Shown in pieces: positions 34,501-45,500 of a stretch of DNA of 64,000 nt; positions within the stretch are counted from its first letter, which is position 1, and each line of letters opens with the position of its first letter. The notes under the pieces were generated by a model. The model had not been told where the DNA came from, searched no databases, and saw only the letters and a program-made list of their open reading frames with translations. The translations under genes were made by a program, and so were the position numbers. Source of the DNA: Clavelina lepadiformis (lineage: Eukaryota; Chordata; Ascidiacea; Aplousobranchia; Clavelinidae); NCBI RefSeq assembly GCF_947623445.1, contig NC_135241.1, forward strand, positions 9,178,501 to 9,242,500, written 5' to 3'.

Positions 34501-37500
34501 CTTTAGCATTAAAAGAGCCAATGTTCCCAAGTTTATTTAAATTAAGACCTATTAGGAGCCATAACATGTAACTGTCGAGTTGGCCACTAAAACAAAAGGT
34601 AATTATAGCCTACACTTCATGCAGAATTTCTTAAAATTTTTGCTTTGTACATGCGAATATTCTGTAATTTCAACAAAAAAAACCCGACTATTAAACACAA
34701 CACTTTCAAATAATCATTTATTCCACCCAGCTAATGCGATATTTGCTTCTGAATTTCACTGCACAGCACATCTACATTAGCTTGATAAGATGACACTTTG
34801 AGTTTCATCTGGGACTGCAAGCTCTCATCTGTTAGGCGTGAGCGTTGTTCATTTTTTAAGTAATAAGTAAGTAAGTAAGTCACGGGAGCCAGAGCAGAGG
34901 GCTGAAAGAGCCGCATGCGGCTCCGGAGCCGCAGGTTGCCGACCTCTGACGTATACCAAACCGTACGAGGAATATATTATTGACTATAGTCTGTTCTATG
35001 GTAAGAAGTGTATGAGCATTTGTATTAATGACCACTTATTTATGTATCCTAAATAACACGGTCACCCTCTTTCCATATCTAGTCTACGAGCATGGCATCG
35101 AAAGAACAATGACTGACACCGGCATGGTGGTCACATCCAGTACAGTTTGTAAAGATCAACTGGGAAAACTTGGAAAGTCTGCTGACAGAGACAACATTGT
35201 GTGTGCAGAGTACGACAATTCAACGCAAGCAGATTGCCCAGGTGAGTCTGTTAGGCCTTTTGTCCTCTCTGGCTAAACTAACTGCAATACTTTGATGGCT
35301 CGATCAAAATATATAAAATATATAATCGGTATTGAAATCACTGTTCTTATCCACTAAGTCATGACTGACGGGCAAAGGATTTTGTGATTACATTTTTCTA
35401 CAATGATTTCTCATTTTTAGGAGAAATCGGTGGCCCTTTGGTATGCCAACGCTGTGATTCTTGTACCTGGTACATTGCCGGAATTATGTCATTCGGAGAC
35501 ATCTGTGGAACATCAAGTTCATTTGGAGCATTTACTGCTGTTGAAAGTTACGAAGACTGGATTGCCCAGTATACTAATATCACGATAAGAAAAGATGGAG
35601 TTTGTGAATCAACGCAAGCATGTGAGTACATGTATTGAAGATGTAATAAATTATAGAAATACGTGTGATAACACAGCAACAGAATGTCCCTCAAAGGACG
35701 AAAGAGTCGTAAATTCAAAAGCTTTTTTACGTAATAATATAATATTTTATTTTTGAAACAAAATGTTTTACGGCAGCCTGGAGACCTTGGACCCAATGGT
35801 CTACCTGCGATCGAACATGTAATGGTGGGACACGCAGTAGATCACGCGCTTGTTTGCGTGGTAGTTCACCTTCAACAGAATGCGATGGCAACAGTACACA
35901 AGTAGGAACTTGCAATCCCCAAACATGTCCTAGTAAGAAAACGCGTAAACAATTTGGTCAATAAAAGTTTTATTTCATAAAACCTTATGTTCATATTACT
36001 ACACATTGTTTGTACGTGTATAACATGAACTTTACAATTTCTTCAGGGTGGAGTGAATACACAGCTTGGAGTGAATGTTCAAAAACCTGCGACAATGGAA
36101 TGCGTACTAGAAACCGATCTTGTATCGAAGGTTCGATTGGGCAAATAGGATGTCATGAAGGAGTTTCAACACAATCTGAGGTAGGGTACTGTGTAATCAG
36201 TTCTGCTCTACGTATTATTTGTTTAGCATTACACTTTATGTGTAAAGTACTACTGAATGTATGTACAATAAGTATGCTTTCATGCTACAATGAAGTAAAA
36301 AGAGGTGTATAAATAAAGATAGAAGTTATATATAATAATTGTAATAAAGTTTAGTCTAAAATCTATAATAAGTTTTTTTTTGCTAAGTAGACTTCATGTT
36401 ACTCGAGCTGACTTACATACTGTAACTATTTCGCAGGTCTGCCATCTTGGTCCTTGCCATCACTGGAGTACTTGGTCGTCGTGGTCCGAATGTTCCCGAA
36501 CTTGTGGCGAAGGACGAAGGATTTCAAGGCGAAGTTGTGTCAATGGAGACACTTGCAAAGGAGAAGATGAGCGAAGAGAACGATGCAACTTAGGCTCATG
36601 TTCAAGTAAGATGAGTTTGTAAAGTATGTATTTTGTTTACTCTTAATTGGTGATCAATTAAGCATGTTCTTAGCGGTGATAGGTAGTGGTGGTAAGGAAA
36701 GTTGTTTTTGCGCATTTACTCATAATGAAAGTGTAGGCCTTAAATCTTGCACAACGCACAGTAATTTGCAGTATACATTATACAGCACCGAAAGGGAGAT
36801 TATATTGCAATTACTGCATATCATTATCAACAATTTTAATGCACGTAGTATTTCATTTCATTGACATCACAATCTTGTCGTCTTGCCATGAAAATTCCCT
36901 GACTATTCTTTTCTCCCAACCATTTTGTTATTCATTTATTCATAGAATGTAAAGGTTGGACAGGTTGGAGCAAATGTTCTAAGTCATGTAACAGAGGAGT
37001 TAGAACTCGTTCTCGTAACTGCTCGTCCGAAGCAAATAAGATAGTACTCAAAACTAGACCTTGTCATATTAAACCTTGCATTGGTAAATGGAGTGATTGG
37101 TCTTCTTGGTCAACTTGTAATGTTAGCTGTGGTTCCGGCAAAAGCTATCGTCTCAGAAAATGTATAGATGGTGAAATTGGTGGTAGAGGTTGCCGTGGTA
37201 ACAGCCGTCTCGAGAAGTTTTGCCGCTTAGGCCCATGTAATCCGGGTTGGCGAGGGTGGACTGCCTGGAGTAATTGTTCAGCATCCTGTGGGAATGGTTA
37301 TAGAGAACGTCAACGAGTTGAATGCATAGGTGGAAGTCCTGGTTCAAGCGTATGTCCAGGAAGAGGAAAGGAAAAAATAAGCTGCAAAGGAAGCAAATGT
37401 AATAAGAATAAGAAAATATAAAATTCCATTTTATTTATTTGTCTATTTAATATTTTACACACCACCACCACCTGACACCATTCAGGCAGTAGGTTACTGA

Positions 37501-38074
37501 TGTGTTTTTATGTAGGTGAAAAGCGATGTCAACAGTTGAGCGACCGCATGCCGTACGAATACTGTCGCCAAAACTTGGTGTGGTGTAAACGCCAACCTAC
37601 TAACTTCGTGCATGCGCAGTGCGCCCGAACATGTTGCACACATGTTTTTTCTTCCTGATGTGGTGGTAGCAGTTTAGACGCATTATCTTTATACTCCATT
37701 AATTAGTATTGGATTACAGAGAAACTGCTGTGTTTCTTAACATCTGTGTAACTATGCATGATTTCATGTCATAAATCTTTGATCATGTACATTTCTTTCG
37801 TGTAGCCTAAACATGTTGCAATGACAAAGGCTTTAATATTGCTCTGTTCGGAGCAATTAAAGATGTATTTTGTTTGATGATATTAAAAAGTAGGTTTACA
37901 GTAGAAACATATCGCGAGTAACAACTTCAGAAGCATCATCTTTTTTTCAAACTTACAGTTGAGCAATGTGTTGACTCTATCACATGGGAAACTTTATGTC
38001 CTATTCTCAAATATCTATGCGGAAGAGAAATATATATGACGAAAAACTGCCGCAAGACTTGCTTGTTCTGCTGA
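31576..38074 (+). CDS. Secreted ShKT-EGF-pseudotrypsin-TSP1 protein with alternative ShKT tails
   Basis: Extracellular mosaic protein. Firm exons: 31787-31929 (ShKT), 32159-32278 (EGF), 32604-32756 (calcium-binding EGF, DIDEC...NTPGSYRC), 32984-33069, 33446-33528 (TAAHC), 33894-33993, 34254-34416 (DIALIHL), 35083-35241, 35421-35621 (GEIGGPL), 35777-35932, 36047-36180, 36437-36605 and 36946-37398 (three repeats), giving six TSP1 repeats in all. Two alternative terminal exons follow: 37516-37658 or 37959-38074. All phases agree. Two tentative 5' exons, 31576-31617 (ATG 31576) and 31668-31714, also keep phase but need introns of 50 and 72 bp and give only a fair hydrophobic leader, so the true start is uncertain. 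With them the protein is 783 or 774 aa. In the trypsin-like domain His and Asp are present (about residues 222 and 271), but catalytic Ser is Ile (about 368), its preceding Asp is Glu, and no IVGG activation site exists. It should be a catalytically dead protease homologue; a binding or regulatory role is inferred. Confidence 0.88.
34487..34948 (-). mobile_element. hAT MITE with perfect 8-bp duplication, retaining a transposase fragment
   Basis: The ends CAGAGGTCGGCAACCT and its exact reverse complement form a 16-bp inverted repeat. ACGTATAC flanks both sides (34479-34486 and 34949-34956). On the minus strand 34731 to about 34850 translates to RSRLTDESLQSQMKLKVSSY, then a segment ending in KQISH, like the extreme C-terminus of ZBED/GTF2IRD2-type hAT transposases. 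It is thus an internally deleted derivative of an autonomous element. It lies in an intron of the pseudotrypsin gene. A (TAAG)n run at 34864-34880 is inside. Confidence 0.88.
37516..37658 (+). other. Alternative terminal exon A of the pseudotrypsin gene (ShKT-like, CC ending)
   Basis: Joined in phase 1 to the exon ending at 37398, it encodes a six-cysteine ShKT-like tail with spacing ending CARTCC and stops at TGA 37656-37658. An ATTAAA at 37856-37861 could serve as its poly(A) signal. No GT donor fits inside it, so it must be terminal. Confidence 0.78.
37856..37861 (+). terminator. Candidate poly(A) signal ATTAAA for terminal exon A
   Basis: ATTAAA lies about 200 bp after the exon A stop and before exon B, as alternative polyadenylation would need. 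Confidence 0.45.
37959..38074 (+). other. Alternative terminal exon B of the pseudotrypsin gene (canonical ShKT)
   Basis: After a CTTACAG acceptor the frame continues in phase 1 from 37398. It encodes a ShKT domain with the classical CxxxCxxC ending (NCRKTCLFC) and a TGA at 38072-38074 directly after the last cysteine. Confidence 0.78.
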
Positions 38075-38179
38075 GGAATTGTTAAAGGATAGTCCTGCAT
38101 TTTTGTCTAATATTGGTTTTAGTTAAAATATTGCGGATGAAATAGTCATTTTGCACTTAAACGTAGTTACCGTTATAGA

Positions 38180-38185
38180 AATAAA
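38180..38185 (+). terminator. Candidate poly(A) signal AATAAA for terminal exon B
   Basis: AATAAA about 105 bp downstream of the exon B stop codon. Confidence 0.5.
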
Positions 38186-39560
38186 TATTGTAATACTAAA
38201 GTATGAAAGAGCAATTGGTACAGAGGGCAAATTTAAATAACGTTACAGTTCCTCGATTACATTCATCTTTAACGCTTTTATTACTTTTGAAATGTTTTTA
38301 TTGCATTGTATAAAATTGGTTAAGTTGCTGTCATGATTTCATTGTGCATTTTTTCTGTATTTTGTTGTATTTCATTATAACTGTTTTTATTTGGTATATA
38401 CCTATGACATGCAACAACATAGCTAGCTTATTCTTAAATCTATGTTGAATATCAACTGTTACTTTGACGATAAATTAATTGGCACAAATAATAACGCTCA
38501 CGCCGTACCAGGATTTTATTTGTACAATTTCTCGTATTTTAATCATGATTGCTTTTGTATCACGCAAGGCAGAAAGTCAATTCAAGATGAGTACCGAAAA
38601 GTCTTTATAAATAATAAACATTATCTACTTTAAATGATAAGTATGTCTAATCTACTATTAAAGTCAAGCGGACTTTTCGTAACGTTTTTGTCTAATCGAT
38701 TCGCTAAAATTAGTCGCTGCGTATTTTGCTTGAGGTTATAAAAATGAAACATTTCTTAAAAACGCCGTGATTTTATAAGACGTTTTTACCCTAGGGACTG
38801 CTATAAAAGTTTTCTAAACGTGTGTTAATACGCTGGATGATCAGCTAATTAGAAATTTCGGACGAAACTTTGTGTATTTATTATTTATTGTATTTGTTAC
38901 TTTGTTATTTTTGCTCTTATTAGTTCACAAGACAAGTAGATTTAGCTAACTGCCTATAATTCAAAAAGTATGTCTATTTAGAAAGTCGTAAGTACCTTTA
39001 CGTTTAGCTGAAAGTCACTGGATCGGTATTGGGCAAAACCATATTTAGCTTACATACATATATATAAATAAGTAGTATAGCTAGGCCTATCACCCAAAAA
39101 CAAGGCAAAGCACAACGCTCACAGTGAAATAAGGCATGCTTCTATATTTAACTGGGTTGTTGGAAAAAGTCTTTACGCAACACGCTTTATAAGACTTTCT
39201 CCTTGTCACAAATATTTCTTGTATTTCATACAAAAATTAGAAAGTATATGCTTACAGAGAGGTATCGTTTAGGCAGTAAAGTAGCTTCTTATACTGTTTT
39301 AACATAAACCGCTTATTTTGTGGCCAGGCTTCCTCCGGCTATTTAAAATGCTAAGGCGTTGGTTGTACTACCATCCTCTTTAGAGTACGAACTTCTCTGC
39401 AATAGTTGGCGCATGCGTTCTTTGGTAACTAAACATTGGCTTTTGGCTTCTGCTATGTTTTATGGAAGGTTGTTTACAGCAGTGGAAAAGGAAAGCTATG
39501 AAAGCTCTTACATCGTGTATACGTCTCGCACAGAAGCAAAGGCTTGTATCAATTAACTAC
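38186..39560. other. Intergenic spacer between the two ShKT/TSP1 genes
   Basis: I see no exon, RNA gene or transposon end. Confidence 0.5.
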
Positions 39561-39568
39561 TATAAATA
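39561..39568 (+). promoter_or_regulatory. TATA-like box upstream of the second ShKT/TSP1 gene
   Basis: TATAAATA lies 32 bp before the start codon at 39593. If it acts at the usual distance the 5' UTR would be only a few bases, so it may be coincidental. Confidence 0.3.
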
Positions 39569-39592
39569 GCGAATTGTTGCAAGGTTCAAGGA

Positions 39593-42500
39593 ATGACAAC
39601 CAGGACTAAGAAGGTCTTTTTCCTCACTTTATCTCTGGTTACCTGGTTTTCTTACGCTGCAGGTATGCGTTTTATTCATTTTGAAATGAAAATTAAGGTA
39701 AAAGAGTAACATTAAATAAAAAACTTGACATTGAGATCGATGATTGTTGTACTTAGGAAATATCACAGCATCATAAGTTATAAAATGATTAAAACGTACA
39801 ATTTAATAGTTATTTGGAGAACAGGTATAATAAAGGCGGACTATAACGTGTCCAAAAGCTTTTTTATGTTTATAAACAAGCTTGTTTAACATGTTTTTTT
39901 CATGTGTTATTTTCAATATTTCATTTATTTGGTAATTGTAAAGGTGTTGCTGAATTCACCAGAAATACTGTAATATGACATAGTTTCGAAAAGATTTTTG
40001 CAATTTAAATACTAGACTGCTATGACATAACCTGAGATCAGCTGAAACACTGAAACCTTAATCTCTCTTACGTGCATTGTGTAATTGTACGATAAAGTCC
40101 AAAAATTGATGCTAAGGTACCTGTACCGAATAAGGCCCGGTCCCTAATAAGGCCCATTGCTCATATTTCGCAAACCCGTGCAAATAAATGAAAGATTTTG
40201 TCCCTACATAAAAACTAATATAAATTCATGATGGTTTACCAGATTTCATCCTTGTCACGTGATCAACCGATTCGCTAGAGCACAACAAAAATTTGATATT
40301 TGCAGTTAAGGTGGTTTTGTTAATTTAGAAAAAAAGTAAGTGAGAATTTGGCCGGTTAAATGAACTGTTGTCAGCCGGCTGAAGTTTTCATGTAACAACC
40401 AACTTAGTATTGAAAAGGATAATGCACTTTTTTTTGCTAAAATTTTTCTGATGATAAAAATGTGACATTTTTTTCGTGGATGCCACATGCGCCTAATAAG
40501 GCCCATACAAGATGCTTGGCTAATTGATGTCCAGACTTCAAGAGTGGTTCCAGTCATCAGTTGGCAAATTGTTGCAGTTACTTTGATGCGCCTAGTGGAA
40601 TCTTTTTAAATGTTTGTACAACTTAAAATGTGAAATATCTAATAATGTTATATGTTGTCTATTACTATGTTTTGAATCAAAATACTCACAAAATTGGTGG
40701 GCCTTATTATGAGCCTATGCTCCTAATAAGGCCCATTTTTTGGAATTTTTAATTTCTTTATAAACATTTTTTGGGGGGTAGGCAGGTATTGTGGTTTTAA
40801 TATGTTGTAGTCATATACCCTCACTAATAGAATACGATTTTTCAGTCTATTCGCATTTATGGTTCTTGAGTTATTTTCAAAAAAGTGTTAGGTGGGCCTT
40901 ATTCGGTACAGGTACCTTACATAGTAATGACGTCGTGAAATGAACACTTCTATGTAATTCTTTCAGTCTAACAAGTTAATTATATTATATTATCGATATG
41001 TTTCCACCGGATAAACAGCTAAATTAGCTAAGAGCCTGCATCAGCAAACAAATTTATGTAGTTAGTAAGCCTACAGTAGTTACATACAGACAACGGCGGC
41101 GTTACATCTCAGTCTGTGACACTATATATGGCTTTATGTTTTCGAGCCAAAAGCGAAACAAATGCCTGAATGTAAGTTCCCCCGACAGTACTATTGCATA
41201 CAGTTGAAGCCCTTCACTAAGTCTATACTTCAAAAAAGTATCTTATTGTAAAATGAAATTAAATATCGTTACGTTTTGTGGTTTCTAAAAATTACCTTTA
41301 CAGCATTATTAAATATTATGTGATTGTTCATGACATATAACAAGTAATCACAAAGTCTAATTAGGGTTTTTAAAGCCTAACATAAAAAACGTGTGCTCCA
41401 GTAAGAACCTCGCATATTTACTTCTGTAAAACATAAATTCACTCTGTATAGCTAATTTAGTCAATTAATGAGAATCAAAAAAAATCCCAAATCATTGACG
41501 AAAGACAACAAAAGTACTTTTTGTAGAATATTTAATCCTGGGCTAATTCATTGGCCTTGTGGCGTATTGCACATATATCACGTCTATCAGTCTACATATA
41601 CAGTAAAGACAGTTAAATGAACCTATGCACCAAAGCATACAACGAATGGAACGTTTCACAAAGGAACTATAATCTCGACGTTAGTTTCAACGAGGTTATC
41701 AGATCGCTTACCATCAATCGCATATGGAAAGTCATCCATGCATAACCTTCATTACGTATTATAATGAAGCTTACTCCCTCTTTTTAGTAATAGGCTAAAT
41801 AATATATTCGATTATTCCACTTTCTTATTATTATCAGGTTGTCATAGTCCATTTCATGGAGCCGTCGAAAGAAAGAAGAGACAAGTGATGACCGAGTCCT
41901 TGGAAGAAGTTGTGCAGACAAGAAGCCTTCGAGATTACTTTAGAGACTGTTTACAAGAGAAAGTGAGAAAAACCTTAACAGAAAGAGCTAACAGAAAGGA
42001 GAATTGGAAAACAATTCTCGAATTTTTTAAAAATAAGCCTTAAGTTACGATTACGTTTTATTTCAGTACTGAACATATTTTTTCAAATCACATGTAAATG
42101 TATCAAATGTATCACGATAATGTTGAATACAACGTCATTTTAATTTTTTTACCTCTATAACTTTATATAACAACATCTTAGTTTGGTGACACGTTTTTAT
42201 ATCAGTTTTAACATGGTTTGAATAATTACGTTAATGCAATAATTTTTCACCTATCTTTTCAATTATAAATGTTGTCTTAAATTTATTCCAATTTATGATG
42301 AATTTTATATGTTTAATTTTCCTTGGGTATTGCTTTTATTACTTTGATGAAACTAATATAAGCGTCTGTTATTAGTAAATACACGCAATTGTTTGTATTT
42401 CAGGTTGAAAATACAATTGAGTGGCAGTCAATAGTTGATTACACCATACTAGACACAATTTGGTACCACAACAGTGATGAAGGTGTATGCACGTGAGCAA

Positions 42501-45500
42501 GATTTTGAGAGCTATTAATAGTCTAATTTGGCAGTACTTCTTTCGATCTTCGTATATTTGATAATAATTTGACAAGTAGTTGGTCCCCTCAGTGACTACG
42601 GCTTGGTTAACTGATAGACAAATTAATTAACTTTTACTGTTATTTTTAAATTACAGAAACGACGCAGTTCAGTGCTGGAAAGATCAACTTAATATCTATC
42701 TCCGACCAAGTTCTAGCCTTTTGATGCCAGCGAAAGAGTGCATAGACAACCTTGATTTTGACATAGAAGAAACAGGAACAAGTAAATTAATGCACAAACA
42801 AACTATTTCTTACTTTATACATTCATTTCTTACTATAGCTTAGGTCCATTCCAAATATTTTTAAGGTTATACAAACTATTACAAAATGCATAATAACAAA
42901 AATAAAAAGCATTTAATCTTAACTTTTATGTCTAGACAATAAGTTGCTGACAGGTTCTAAAGTTGTGTGTTATTTTTATTTTAGTTGTATACAGAAGCAG
43001 AGAAAAACGACAGGTTTCACAAAAATATGACGTTGACGTCTTAGAAATTTATTCCAGGTGTATTTCTCGAAAAGCTGTTTTTCCAACTGGCCGCAGGCCT
43101 GTAGAATTTGAACCCATTGTTCGATTCGTCAGAGATCACGCTATTTGCGGGTATTACAACAACTTTTTCATCTCACAACATCATAACACGTATTTCTACA
43201 CAATATGTATATGTTTAAAAGGTCTTGTATTACATTTTCTGTTTTCTATAATGTGCAGAGACTGTACCAGCGTGAGTAATATTTCAGCGGGTTTTGGAGC
43301 CGTAGACAGATTTTCTCCAATGGAGCCAACAACGTCATCTTCTATAGAGCTTTCACCAGAACATCCGGCCAATCTGCAATCACAAACGTCGGCGGAAGCT
43401 CGGACTCTGATTGAATCTTTTTCTTCAAAGTCACAACTCTCGCCATCAAGATATGAAGAAAGCCAAACCGAAACCGGCTGCTCATCGGCGATGGTCTATC
43501 CGTTCACATTGCAGGGACTTACACGTTTAAATTCCATCTTACTCAAGCCTATCACAACATGTAATGAAGCTTTCAACGACATATTTTTACCAGGTAAGTT
43601 GTTTTAATATTTGTCTTGTACAAACTCGTATGAGTTAAACGCTACTGAAAATCGATTTCGATCTTTATTATATGCTGCAGTAGAAAGACAAGTTAAAAGT
43701 CAGCATTACTCTACCATGGAAGGCATGCTTAACTGTTGCTTAACGCATAGCCCGATAATCTGATATCGATCGTAAAAGCTCGTGTTTTACATTACATTTA
43801 TACTAAAAAGTTAAATGTTTTGAAATCGATTAAAATCTTTTTTACAGATCCATGCGCCGGGTTAATTAATTCAAGAGATGATCCTTTTTGCGATGAGCAG
43901 CAGTCATGGTGCAGAATTTTTCCTGGTTTCATGAATGAGAATTGTGCAAAAAAATGCTGTGAAATATTCAATGGTAAAATTCGTAATTGTAAATGTATCT
44001 CAAAGTTCTGAAAAATTTCAATTGAATCAATTTATCATGATCTATATAAATAGATATATCTATTCACAGATAACGACATGTTTTCATAGGAGACAACAGT
44101 ACGCCTAGGCCAGGCTGGACGGAATGGTCTCCTTGGGGAGAATGTCCAGCTCGTTGCGGATTAGCTGCAAACCAAACACGAAGCAGATCCTGCCCTCTTG
44201 GTGTTCCTGGAACATTTCCATGTATAGATAAAAGTGAAGAAAGAAGGGTAAAATTTTATATTCTGACAGTTTATAATAGCGTGACCATGCAGAAGTTTGG
44301 ACACAAAGTTGGCACTCAATATGCTACTATTTCATTTCTTTCACAGTTACATTATTTCATTACATTATAAACAATTGTTATTACATTATTGTGTTTTGAA
44401 CTAATTTATAAGATAATATTATTTAACAAAACTTACATGATGCACTTGTGCGTCGTTAGAAATTAGTCGACAGATTTACGACGACATACATGTACGCCAA
44501 GTGGTGTATTTAAGATTACTTTGAGGGGGACCAAAAATTTTTAAAAGCTGATCCTAAAACCCCAGAGCTTTACAGAACTAGCCTTCCCAAAATGCGTAAC
44601 GCCCAGAAAAAGTGTTTTCACCTCTCAAAAACCTTTTTAAAACGCTTCGAAATGAAATGCGTTCACATATTTATACGTCCAATAGCTGCCAATTTACGGT
44701 GAACATTTTTGGAAACGATTTTGTAAGGTACAACGATTTTGTAAGGTCGTATACTACGATTTTGAAACGCCGTATATACCAGCCCATTGCAGTATGTTTT
44801 GCTTTAGGTTATAGCAGAAAATTAGTCACAAATAAAGATGTCCTCCCCCCTTAAATACAGCAATGTGTGCAGGGCATATAACGCATCAACAAACGGGCAA
44901 AAAGGCAAAAACAGATGGCAGTTTTACTAATACACCATGCATAATCAAGAAAACATTGCTCTACAGTACTTTTGTTTGCAAAGGAATGCATTTTTACTTG
45001 TGTCAAAGCGTTAAGATAGATTTATTGGACTTGTCTACATGGACCTTACCAAATACACATTGGTGTCCAGGAGCAGGGAATATAAGTTTCCTGTATGTCG
45101 AATGCACCACCGCGCACCAAGTGGCGTGGTTTAGAAGCAATCTATAAGCGTGGGAAATGCTTCTGATAAAAAGCTTCGTAACATTTTTTGTTATCGTTTA
45201 AGTTAATTTAGAGGCAAGGGCTAAAATAAGTTACCTTAAATAAAATCCGAATTGTCATCAGGTGTACCGGACAAAAACGTTTTAAAAATATTTAGTGATT
45301 ATTTATCAACTGTAGAGATCAATTATATTTGTCCAAAGCGGATCACAAATGTTCGGAATTTCCACTAATTATGAGAAAGTATACTGGTAACTATGACGTT
45401 GCAATATGAAATCGGTGTGCATGACGCTAAAATTTGGATAAAGTATCAATAGGGCGTCTCGTATACAGTCGACAAAAAATAACCATAATTTATATATGTA

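Noticed and set aside
42963..43607. Reading 42963-43607 as one uninterrupted coding exon
   Set aside because: The frame stays open by chance because the intron 43151-43258 is a multiple of three; it has GT and a TGCAG acceptor, and the retained peptide would be hydrophobic and unlike its surroundings.
44499..45160. Possible element in intron 8 marked by similar words (CCAAGTGGTGTATTTAAG / CCAAGTGGCGTGGTTTAG)
   Set aside because: The words are in direct orientation, short and imperfect, and there are no TIRs or target duplications.
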